From Acanthosepion pharaonis (lineage: Eukaryota > Mollusca > Cephalopoda > Sepiida > Sepiidae), in contig CAHIKZ030004135.1 in NCBI GenBank assembly GCA_903632075.3, forward strand, positions 2,376,001 through 2,440,000: a stretch of DNA of 64,000 nucleotides, in the 5' to 3' direction. Within the stretch, counting starts at the first letter, position 1. Each line of letters begins with the position of its first letter. Made by a program: the position numbers and the translations under genes. A model generated the notes under the pieces. The model had not been told where the DNA came from. It searched no databases and worked only from the letters and a program-made list of their open reading frames with translations. Positions 15,175 through 28,377 of this stretch are shown here, one piece after another.

Positions 15175-18100
15175 TAATAAATATTTAATAGATAACATTG
15201 TTTTCTTGGCAGCTATTTTGAACACCAAAGCAATTGTGAACATTGGTTTGATGAGTACAGAAGGTCTTGCCATCGACTGGATTGGAAACAATATGTATTG
15301 GGTGGAAAGTAAAATGGATCAAATTGAAGTGGCTCGACTTGATGGCAGTATGCGTACTTCTCTTTTAGCTGGAAATATTAACAGTCCGAGAGCAATTGTA
15401 CTTGATCCACGTGAAGGGTAAGTATTGTTTAAAATGTTTTTCATTCTTGATCAATTTCTGTATTTAACTGAAAGAAAACAATCGAAATCTGGATAAAGGA
15501 AAAATCTCTTGTATATATTTTTTCTTAATAACAATATTGAAAAAGTTTATACATCAATTTTCTTTTGTTTTTTTATAAAGGTTGCTTAAATATTTAAATC
15601 ATGAAATTTGCAAAACCTTTGTTTTACAAATGCATTTTTCTTATGAATTTCTGGTCAAATGTTGTTAACAAAAATTAGTATTTATAAAAACATAAAGTTG
15701 CAATATGAAACTTGTAAGATGAATAATAAAAATATTATGTTGCCCCCTCTTCTTTCTTTCAGGGCTTTGTTTTGGACAGACTGGGATGATGACTTTCCAC
15801 GCATTGAAACTTGTTCTATGAGTGGTAAAGACCGTCGAACCATTGTCAATATCACCTCACTTGGAGGAGGTTGGCCAAATGGATTAACAATTGATTATGA
15901 CTTCAAAAGACTTTATTGGGTAGATGCCAGGTAAGTTTCAATATATAAAATCATGAACATTTGTAGTTTGACTTTTCTACAGTGAAATAAGCCATGGTCA
16001 GCATAATGTTTGTAACTTCTTCCTCTTCCTCCAATAAAAGAAAAATGTAAAATAAAGAAGATTAACTTTTTACTAGGAGTTTGAAATCAAAATAATTAAA
16101 TGTTGGAACTCAATGATTATGCCTTATAGAATTCAATTTTGGGGATTTCTTTTCTATCTGATTACAAGATAGTCATTATGGAAATCTTTTATTGAACTTA
16201 GTTTGAAAGGCCAGAAGATAGCTTATGGACAGTTAGTCTATAATTTGAATTTTTAAGGACAAAATTTCTTGTTTGAGACTTTTTATATGATGAATCATTT
16301 TCCTTGTTATTTTATTACTAATTTTATTATTGTTATTTTTGTTTTATCCCAATACACTAAGTCAATACTCTTTTGTTGCATATTTTTATTGTATATTTTA
16401 CACTGTTTATTTAGAAAGCAACAATAATATATATTCTTGTAATAAATTGATGGCACAAGTATTTATTCATGTCTTAATGGTAAGTTTGATTGATTTGATT
16501 TAGTTGATCTCAAAAATGACCTACATCTGTTAATTTTAACACTTCTAAAATTTCTTTTAACCACTTTAGAGAACCTTTTTACCTTCCATCAGCATGGCTA
16601 ATGCTAACCTCCAAGAGATTGACTCATTTCACCTTCTTAGGCTAATGTTTTCCACTGCCATGAAGGGGTAAGGTTATAATGAATCAATTGTTATGTCTGC
16701 TGTTAGGAAAGTTGGTTCACTGTGTTATTTGAGACAGTTTTTCTTGCCAGAATCTATCTTAGACTTTTATAAGTCTACCATTCATCCATGCATTGAATAT
16801 TGCTGCTATATCTAGTCTGATGCTTCTGTTATGTATCTAGAAATTCTTGACAAAATCCAAAGAAGAATCTGCAATGTTATTGGTCCTGACATCTCAGCTT
16901 ATTCACATTTCCACTGGCATATTGTAGCTTCCCTGTGACTTCTCTATAAATATTTCCATGGTAACTGTTCTGATGAGTCTTCTTTTCTGGAACCTTGATT
17001 TCACAAATTTAAGCACAGTACTGGATTGGCAACCAAGTCTCATCATTTACTGTTGAAATTGCTAAATGTAACTATAAGTTCTATGCTAATAGTTTTTTTT
17101 CTCTTGCACTTCTCACTTGTAGAACTCTCTTCTATCATCTTGCTTTCAGCCAACTTTGATCTTCAGAAATTCAAATGCAATTTAAACTTTCCAATTTAAA
17201 TTTAAATGCATTTTCTGTCATCTTGAATCTATTTCTTTTCTCTCTAATTAAAGAAGATTTTTCTTAGATTCTTTCACACTCGAGTAACCCTCTTGCATCT
17301 TAGTGGCTTTATCATCTTGTTTGGAGTGAAATGATTAAAAAGTAATGTTGTAAATTCTAGGTTAATAACAGCAAACATTATTGATAAATGTTATAATGTA
17401 ATGATTACATGGCATTTATGATTGTCTATTGAAGCACAAAAGGTAATGAAGGAACTGTCTAGCATTTTTTTCTCTTATGGAGAAGCATGTTTATTTTAAA
17501 ATTCTTGCTGTTTGTATGTATTTTGTTATGACAAATTATGTCTATTAGTACAAGATACTCTTTTGAAGAGCATTTAAGATTTTCTGCTTCACCACCAGAG
17601 AAATAATCTTTATGAAACAATTTTCAAATTAGGATACAAATATTTGTGTAGCAGAAAAATATGTACATTCTTGCAGAAAATATTAAAATAACCAAAACAT
17701 CTGTTTGCTAGATCTGATTCACTACATACCATTACATATGGTGGTAAAGATTTACGGATGGTATTAAAGAACCACAGTCACCTGGCCCACCCTTTTGCTA
17801 TCACACTCTTTGGTGACTTCTTGTATTGGACTGACTGGAAATCAAATCACGTTGTCAGTGTAAGTATTTTTTTTTTTTTTTTTTTCTTTTTCAAAACATT
17901 TTAATATTTCTTTCTAGAATGTTCTGACAAAATTTATTACTTTTTTCTTCTTTGTGGTTGTCATATATAAATTTGAACATAACTTTTATTTAGTAAAAAC
18001 AGAAGTGGTTCATAAAATGATTATAATTTTTCAATGCATTGTCATTGGGGGAGGTATTTATTTTTATTTTTTTTACCTTGAAATGAAACGAGGCAATTTT

Positions 18101-21100
18101 ACCTTCCATTCTTTATATCTGCATTGCACATAACTTGTATATCACATGATTTAGAATTGCTCTCTCAAGACATGTCCACAATGTGTACAGGGTAACTTTG
18201 GCATTTCTTTCTCACTCATTTAATTCAAATACAATTTATAAACATTTTACAGTTGTGGTATAGCTGTAGAAAATATTCTGCCACTTATTAAACATGCTAA
18301 TCTTACTTTGAAATTACAAGTTGAAAAGTTTGCTTTAGTAAAATCTTTGTGAATGAGGAAAAATTCACGAAATTATTAACATTTAACTCTATTAATTATT
18401 AGGGAAACAGATGATCAGTTTTGGAATCCAAAACTTTCTTTTTTCTATTTTTCTTTTTAAAGAGAGAGGGAGATAGTTGTTTTATTCAACTTCTTTTTGA
18501 GTATTAGATCGACAGAAGCTAACTGCATCTAAATCAATAGTAGAAAGCTTGCTACACTTGCTGATTATAAGTGTTTCAATTTTGGAGCTGTATTTAAGAT
18601 TGAAAATTTCTAGGGCACATAATGAGGAAAGAGGGCTTGGAAAAATTAATACTCACAGGACAGATTGAAGGCAAGAGGGACTGAGGGAAACAGTGCATAA
18701 CCTACCTAGCAAACTTAAGTAAATGGATAGTGGAACAAAGTTTAAGAAACATAACAAAAACAAAAATTATTAAGAGCTAAAAAGGACAGAAAATTGTGGA
18801 AAGTCATTATTACCAACATTCTGAAGCTATATGGCAGATAGAAAAAAATTTAAGTTCTTCCAATTTCTTTGTCAGTTTTTACATCAGGTGTCTGGTCAGG
18901 CCTTGTCACTTTGAACAAGAAATTGCTGTTGCTATTTGCTGTTCCCTTTTTGATTTTCTATCTGCTCTTAAACTGAAAAAGACCGATTACTTGACACAGA
19001 ATTTAGCACAAAAATTTACATGTGATTTCTAATGATCAGTGAAACAATAATCTTAAAATACAATAAATAGAAAGCCTTTTTTTTTATCTGCAGCAAGATG
19101 ATGATCATACAATATCTTTTGTTTGAGTTGAGAAAATTTTACTTTTTATGAGTTTATTCTCTCACTGTATTCTACTGATTTAAATATGAACACAATGCTG
19201 AAGAATCTTTGTTCTAATCCAGGCCAACAAATTTAATGGAACAAATGCAACAGTGATCCATAAAACAGAGACTCAGCCATTTGATATCCACGTACTTCAT
19301 CCAAAAAGACAACCTTGGGGTAAGTAAAATATATCTTCAATAGAACTTCACTTTTCATCACTGAATTATCAATTTTCAGTCATTATTAGCAAAATCAAAA
19401 TTAGTTTATTTTCCACTCCACAAAAAATAGGTTAATATCGCTGCTTCGTATTCTTAAACTTTATTGTTCAATCTTGATAGTGTTGCATGAACATATCACT
19501 TGTATTTATACAGTTTAATAGCATAATATTTTAATGTAATGAAATTATATAATTAGAATTTTAGTACATTCTGCATCTGATATTATAGTTTCTTTTTCTT
19601 TCAAGTAATTTAATTTCAATTAATTTAAGCTTATATCCACCATAATTTCATTTAATAATGCCTTTAGTGTGCAAAGAGTAGACATGATAATATTAAGGAA
19701 TTGATAGGTAGAGACATTTTTCTTTTGGTCTTAATTAGCTTTTATTCATTTCAGAGTAAATAATATAAGTAAATGTCACAAAAGTATTTTGTCTCATTGA
19801 CAGATACCTGCACAAAAAGACAGTATTCCTATTTGATAAATTTAAACTTTTATTAGTCAATTTACAAAACACTGTAAAATAATCATTTGATATCAAATCA
19901 ACCAATGGCCATAGGGAAGCCCCTCAGAAAACTCTGGAAAAATTCACTGGTGTTTCTTGAACAAATTTATTGATAAATCCCAAACATTACATCTGTGTAT
20001 CTTTAATAGACTTAAAATCTTAGCATCTTGAAATTTCCCTGTATTTATTTTTGTTTTGCTAAATAAGACTTTCAAAAAACTTCATAGCTCCAAGGGTATT
20101 GCATGTACAGATTGGAAACTTGGTGACAATACTTAATATTTACTTCAGATTACAAAAATCTAAACAGTTTAGTTGTGTCTTATGTACTTTCATTTTTATG
20201 AAGACCTGAAATGGCCAAAATGCAAAAAAGCTGCTGTCCAATTTGAGAGCTTCTCATTTACAAAATATGTCATATACAGCATCCAAATTAGTTTTTCTGT
20301 CATTTATGACCTAATAGATTTTATTTCTATGCAGTAAATATATATTCATTTCTACTATAGGGATTTTAGTGTTACTTACTATTTGAAAATTATTTGAAAT
20401 TACCTATTTTGTGACATCAGCAAACCAGTTAAGCAGCTTAAAAAGATTTTTATATTTTTACCACGTATTCTTACCTGTCTGTTTTGTTTTTCTGTCTAGG
20501 GTTAAAAGATATTTTTCTAGAATTACTTATGTCAAAATCATAGTTTTATTGATTTGGGGCTCCTCATAAATTTGATACTTAAGAAGAAAATATAAAGTTG
20601 AAAGCTATTATTGTTAGAAGTTTGTTGAAAGCCTTATTTTTCAAAATGCAAAAAATGTAGCGAAATTTCAATATTAAAGATACAGATTCAATATTTGTGA
20701 TTTATCAATAAATTTGATCAAGTAATACCTCTGAATTTTCCCAGCTTTTTCTAAGAGGGTCACCTGTGGCCATTGGTTAATTTCCTATTATTGCTCTATT
20801 CATGCTGTGCAGAAATCTGATTTATGTCAATAATCTACTAATGTTTTAGATTTATATACAATTTTACACATAAAAATAAAATGAATATTTTAACAAATAG
20901 GAGTAACATTGCAATATTGATTATTTTGTTTTTTCAGCCCCCAACCCTTGTGGAAATAACAATGGAGGATGCTCCCACTTGTGTCTTCTTAGTCATGGTG
21001 GTACTTTTAGCTGCCATTGCCCCTACCTTACAAAACTTAAATCTGACAACAAGACCTGTGAAGGTAAGAAATGATTCTGAGGGAGAGGGACATCTAGATT

Positions 21101-22877
21101 TAGTTTTAGGATAAAAAAATTTTCACACAGATTTATTTAACAAGTATAACATGTAAATCTATCATATATATCTTTCAATATTTTACTTATTGATCTTGAA
21201 AGTTGTAGTGATAATAACTGAAATGTAATTATTTTACACACCCTGACAGATTGTCAATTTAGAACCAAACTGACTGTCAAAGTGAAACAAAAAGAGGGAA
21301 AAATAATTGAAAGAATGATTTTAAAATATGTGACAATTTCACTTTTTAAAAAAAATATTAAACTACTCAAAAAGGATTTTGTTTTACACTTCAGTAATTT
21401 TTTACATGAAATACTTCATGTTATTTGATGTATGAGTACTATTTATTTTTATTATTTACTTGTATGGCTAACAAAATTTTCAAACTTACTAGATTTCTTT
21501 GATATTCTCAAAATATCAGTTTGAATTTGCATTTATTTTTATACATATATGATGTTCCTTCAACCACATAGAAGCAAATTATAATTGATAATAATAATAA
21601 TAATACCTTGTGATGTTCATGTTATCTGTCAAACTTATGAAAAAGCTGAATGTCTTTAAACAGGAATATTAATGTTATCATCAGTTTTTCACCATTGAAT
21701 TTTGCAATTATTAAATTTTAATCATAGAATTTATATTATATTAAACCAGCCATATAATGAATGAAAAAATATAATGTCAATAATTTTTATATTGGATTCC
21801 TGATAAAAAATAACAAGCAATGAAATTATCATTTTTTTTTTCCTCTCAGAAATCCCCAACTTTCTGTTATTTGCTTCGGTTGGTGTTGTCCTTGGTGTTC
21901 AGCTTGAAGATGCTCATTACAATGTAATGCCAGCCATCACAGTGCCACATGTAGATACACCTTCAGTTGTTGACTTTGATCTCTCAACACAACAAATCTA
22001 TTGGGCTGATAAAGTTCGCAATGTCATCAGCAGTGCAAACCTCACTAATATGGGTTCTCATTCTGTCATTATCTCTGGTCAGTACACTTTTTCTTTCAAA
22101 TTTAGAAAATTTACAATTAACCTCTTTTGGAGTAATGGCTTATTAAAGTAACAATTATTATTGTAAATATTTCTTTCCTAAAAAATAAATAATTGTATCA
22201 ATTTTAAAATTTTCAGTTACATTTCTGATTTTTAAATGAATAAAGATTTTGTATCCTTAAAATCTGAAAATAACTTACCTATGTTCAGTTAAAATCAAAA
22301 AATGATTCTGTGATGGTATTCTTGTAATTTTGACTGTAAATATAAAGACAAGATTAAAAATAAATGTTTAAAATTTTTACAACTGAATATAGATCATTTA
22401 TCTTCTACCATTCTTTTTTTTTAATTTAAACATATTTTTTATGTCCAAACTCCTTTCCTGAGGCCATTTTTTTATTGAAATAAACTTCTACTCTTTACTC
22501 AAATACTTTCATTTTCAATTTTTCTTTGCAAACTGAGATAATTTTTTTCCTTCTCTCATTCCAGGACTTGAAAATCCTGAAGGATTTGCTATTGACTGGC
22601 TGTCTGGCAATATGTATTTCACTTCATATGGAGTATCATTTGGAACAATTTCTGTGGCAAGGTTAAATGGTGCCTTCAGAACTGTACTCATTCAACATGA
22701 CCTGGAAAAGCCACGGGCTCTAGCTTTACACCCTGTCATGGGGTGAGTTTTAAATTTTCATTTGAACAAAAGTTATTTTTTTAAAAAAATCATACATTTA
22801 AGTAATCAGTATCTGATTAACAGGTAAGTATTTTATAATTTCAGCCATTATACATTATAATGTATGATTTCTCTCTT

Positions 22878-22917
<40 letters not shown>

Positions 22918-25107
22918 GTTGGTAAAAATAGTATTTCTCTTATATCTGTAGTTGGTAAAGTTTTATGCAAGATAATGTTGGACTGACTGCTTATGAACCA
23001 TGAACCTCTTCTTTTTTATAAAACAACTACAGGAAAAGTGCATGGAACAGAGAATGGATCTGTATCAAGACTGTTGATTTGACAAAGGCATTTCATAAAG
23101 TCAATAGAATTGTTTCATGATATATATTGAGAATTGCTTGGTTGCCTAGAAAAATTTAACATGCATTGATGTTTTCATGATGCTATAAAAACAGTTGGTG
23201 GTAAACTGTCTGAAGTAATTTAAGTAAAGAATCTAGTGAAGCAAAGAAACATTTCTACTCCTGCCCTATTTGCTCTTTACTTTACAATGGTGTTTTACAT
23301 AGCATCCAAGGACTGTGATGATAGTATGTATATACACACACATACAGTGGATAGTGGCTCAGATTGAGAAACTGGAGAGCCAAGTTCAAATTCCAGTCAA
23401 ATCCATTATGTATTAATTCTCTTCTTCTCCCTCCAGCTATGGGTAAATAGCAGGACAGACTGAGCTCTATGGTACACCTTGATCTTAGTCACTTTTGAAA
23501 TTCCACACCAACTCTATAGTCACTGTTCCAACTTACAGAATACATTACTAGTTTAATGGCAACTGGTCTAGGAGAAGGACAACTCTGAATTCAAAACCTG
23601 TGGTGGATCATTTAGGGACTTTGTGGCATGTAGTGCACCAGGTCTCTGTATTCAGCTCTTCAAAAAGTGTGGCTGGTTCTGCACAAAGCCTTCACCATTA
23701 TAACCAAATCACATGTGCCGGTGTCTGGCTGTTGGTTCCTAGGAACATGTGTTGAATACGATGGGAGAGACCCCCCTATATATATATATATATATATACA
23801 ATTGCACCTCTGGAAATTTATTTAATAACAGAAGAATATCAGCCAAGATGATGGTATGAGTTAACTTTATTCAAGACCTGTTGTATGCAGATGATTGTGA
23901 TCTTGTGGTTCATACTGAGAATGATATGAATCACCTAATGGGGTACTTTCACCTGTTCATGCATTGCTCTTGGACTTAATATAAGTCCAAAGAAAACTGT
24001 AAGGTGATGTATCAGTCTGCACTGGGAAAGCCAAACATAATGCCAAATATCTTTGTATACAATAAATGGGCATAGTTGATGGCTTTGTTTTTTTTTTTTT
24101 TTTTTTTTTTGGTAGCCCACTATTGAGAACATGTTCATGGAACAGTGGAGTTGCATGAAGTTATTCAAAAACTAGTAATGTATTCTGTAAGTTGGAACAG
24201 TGACTATAGAGTTGTGTGGAATTTCAAGTGACTAAGATCAAGGTGTACCATACTTGCGTCAAAACATTATTACTGTATACATGTGAAACATGGGTTGTCT
24301 ATCATGATTACTTGAAGCAGCTTTTACAATTTTATCAAAAATGTTTGTGTCAAATACTTTGAATCAAGTGGAGAATGCATGCCAGAAATGTCAAAGTGTT
24401 ATAGTTAGTGTGACAGAATTGAAGATATAATTCTAAAATATATTTGCATTGGAGTGGTCATGATGCGTAAGTGACAACAGGATTACAAAGCATGATTTAT
24501 TTTGTTTAGAGAACTTGCTAACGGAAAGTGAGCAGGCCATAAGTCAAAGGACTGTTATAAGGATTACTTGAAAGCATCAGTACACATGGCTGGGAGTTTC
24601 ATGCTAATAAACATATCACCTGGTCAAAAAAAGTTCATGACTGAACGGTTGTTTTTGAGCGTTCTTGGATTGTAAATGAAAAGCTGGAAAAAAGTGTCTG
24701 AAAAGATCATGATGTGGAATTTCCAGATCATGTAGTTGTGACCTCACTTACAATGTTTATGATAGCTTTTGCTTAAGTAAATCTGGAAAATTAACTCATA
24801 TACAAAATTATCATACCAGAACATCGACTAAATACAAAATATCATTAAGTACTGAGAATTCATGTTACTCTTACAGAAAAGTTTGCAAATTAGTTAGTGG
24901 GCTGAAAAGCATGAAAATAATCACTAAAATAGACCTAATAGCAACACCACAATGTATGTGTCTCATGTCTGCCAACTTTGTACCATGGGTTTTAAGTTTT
25001 GTACAGTTTAAAGAGCCACATCTGTTGAAAGCACAACTTACATCTTACAGTGCTATCTTGTGTTGGTCATACTTAACTATGAGGTAGCAGCCATCATACA
25101 TGTATGC

Positions 25108-25157
<50 letters not shown>

Positions 25158-26119
25158 ATTAAAAAAAATGAAGAACTTTAAAAGGTCATAGTGATATTTC
25201 ATTTCTAATTCATCAGACCAAACATCATCGTACAAATAAATGGATAAAAAATTTTCCAGGCACAAAACAATAATCTAAGCATAAATTATGTTTAAAAATG
25301 TAGATTCAAAATTGTGAGGAGGGAGAGAGGAAAAAAAAGGATATGTATTCAGAATGGGATAAGAAAATGGAGAGAGTTGAAGAAGCAGGATATGTATTCA
25401 AAGCTGGAAAGGAAAAGAAAGAGAGAGTCTGTTTAAAGAGACATATTGAAGTTGTAGTGATGGGAGCAGGCGTGTTGACCTAATTAGCACGGATGTGCAC
25501 AGTGAAGTAGAAAGGGATCACCAAATGCGAGTAAAGGGAAGAGACAAAGAGAGTAAAAGAAAAAGAAGGAAAAGGAACCTAGAGATGCGGCTTGAAACTG
25601 TCTAATGCATGAAGTTATTCAGGATTTTGACACTTGTATTTTTTTTGAAATAATAATAATAATATTATTATTAGATAAAAAAGCTGCAAAGAATTTTTTT
25701 TAAAAATATACTATTTTACCATCAAAAAATTCTTTTAGGTTACAATAAATAAAAAGGATATTATTTAAAATGAAAAAAATTACAGATGAAAATACAATAA
25801 TAAAGGTAATAATATTATAAAGGTAAAATAAACAAAAATATCTAAGTTACAAAGAAAAATATGCAATTATATACTTACATAAACCAAACAACCTACATAC
25901 ATCTAAAAAAATATATAAACACACATATAAATACCTTACATGTATGGCAGCATATTCAGAAAAATTATATTGATCTCTTATATTTCTAAGCATATAGAGG
26001 ATGAATATAATACCCACAACAAAAACAGAAAGTGTCTAATTATGCAAACAATATAACAATCAATATATACACACAAATACACCCACAGATGTGTACAAAC
26101 ACAAACACTTATATACATA

Positions 26120-26207
<88 letters not shown>

Positions 26208-28339
26208 GTTTCATTAAATAATATAGACAAGTGTTGTCTATTTATTTTTTATGTAAAATTTTTTCGTATCTTCTGATAAGTTTGGTAACATTATCATTTA
26301 CCGAAAAAAAAATTCACAATATTTATCCATTATTTTTTAATAAAATCTAAGCTTTAAACACTCAAGCCATTATCAAAGATGTAAATACAAACATATCAAA
26401 CAATATATGGACACGACAGTGATGATATAGTCTGTCATTGTTATGTTTACATAGTGGATCACTAAGCAGCCTCCTTGATATATAAGGCGCTAGAAGCGAA
26501 AATCACCGCATCTCATGGCGTCACACATGACTACGAGTGAATTGGAGAATGAAATAAGGAAAGCCGTTGGTATAACCAATGGCTTCTGTTACCAATTATT
26601 GAAATTATAGACATTTAAGAATATACTAGATTTAGTGTAGTATATGATTAATTTAATTTTTGCTAGGATCTAAGTTGATATATTAGAATTTACTAAATTT
26701 TTTGGTATGTGTTCATCTGTTTTATAATTAGTATGCATTTTGATTCTGATATAGGAATTAATATATTTGAGATCAGTAAAAGCAGTATTATGTACAATTT
26801 GCTTATTATTGATTTCTAAGAAAGCATCTTATTTGTTCATCAACTATATAGTTTGAAAGCTATTATTAATAAGTGTCTGTTTTATATTCTTTTAGTTCAC
26901 TGTAAAAATCTGTTTGGTGGATGAATTAGTTTCTGCGATGTATTAGATTCTTTATAATTGCTATTTTGTAGTAATATGGGCATTACGCTCTTGTAGTTAA
27001 GTGTGTACATGAATTTATGCTTGTAGGTTTTTGTATGGAGAAATAGTAAATTTATTATTTGTGTTTATTAATATGTCAAGGAAGAGATTTTATTATTAGT
27101 ATTAAGTTCATATGTGAATTTAAGGACAAATTATTTTGGAACCGTTTTTGAAGTTGAATTATTTCATCTGTATTTTTAACTAACATAAGAATATCATCAA
27201 CGTATCTTAGGTAGATTGATGGTTTTTAAAATCTGTAAATAACTTATTTTCTGTTAAAATTATGTTTCAGAAAATAAATTATTTACAGAAAATAAATAGA
27301 CAACACTTGTCTATATTATTTAATGAAACGTGTATAAATGAAAATATGCTGCCTAAATACACACAATATATATATATATACACAAATAAAATACATACAT
27401 ATTGACATATATTTTGGATAGGAGTCATTCCCTTGTTCAAATTTAAATTTAATTTAGTTTGAAAAGGATGTCTGATTTCAAAATATTTCTGGCACTTAAA
27501 AGAACCCTATAAAACACCTACAGTAAAATGGAAATTAATAAGAAAAGCTAGAATATGTAGGTCATTAAATGACCCATGTCCTTTACGTATACATATGAAA
27601 CAATATATTACTAAGTTTCTAAAAAATAAAAATTTACTGAATGAAAGAAATGAAATAGCTATTCTTTGCTGTCATTGTCAAAAAATTTTCCTTAAATAAT
27701 ATTTAAAAATAAAATTAAAATGAGAGCTGGTAATATACTTATTTATATTTGATATGAAAAAATAATTTTAAATAATTTAAGTAATTCTATTACATTTACT
27801 TGATTTAAAAAGAAATATAGTCTATTAGTAATTAAGAGTAAAAATATTTTAAAATTGTTGTTAAATATAACGTATTCTAACCCAAACAGCCCTTTTAGAA
27901 AGAATCTGTAAGTATACAAGTACGAAAAAAATGCCGGAAAACTTTTTGTCATTAATAATAGAAAAAAAAAACAGACGACATGCATTTAGCAGATGTCAGA
28001 ATTCATTGAAAAATACACCCCAACCCTCCCTAAACTTAACCTCTTTTTCGAACATAACTCATAATTGATACAACAATAGTTAATAAAAATGAACACGCTA
28101 CTGCCCCTGTCTGAATGATTGGATTTCTCTGTATCCTTGGAAACAGGGAAATTATGAATTTATATGTGTGTTTAAAACTCAGTAACTTTAAAAATAAGTT
28201 ATTCTAAAATTTGCTTGAAGATGAAACAGAACTAATGATTTTAATTTAATTATATAATTAAATTTGAAGTTTTTAGCTTCAGTTTTTGAAACCTGGTTAT
28301 TACTGTGTAGCAAAGAAACCATATTTTAAATCACTTAAT

Positions 28340-28377
<38 letters not shown>

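Noticed and set aside
25978..26276. Open frames rich in Ile-Tyr and Thr-His
   Set aside because: Direct translations of (TA)n and (CA)n microsatellites.
26335..26385. Hammerhead ribozyme on the minus strand of the Penelope-like unit
   Set aside because: A TTGATAATGG...TTTAAAGC stretch only loosely resembles the CUGAUGA...GAAAC core, and no matching stems were seen.
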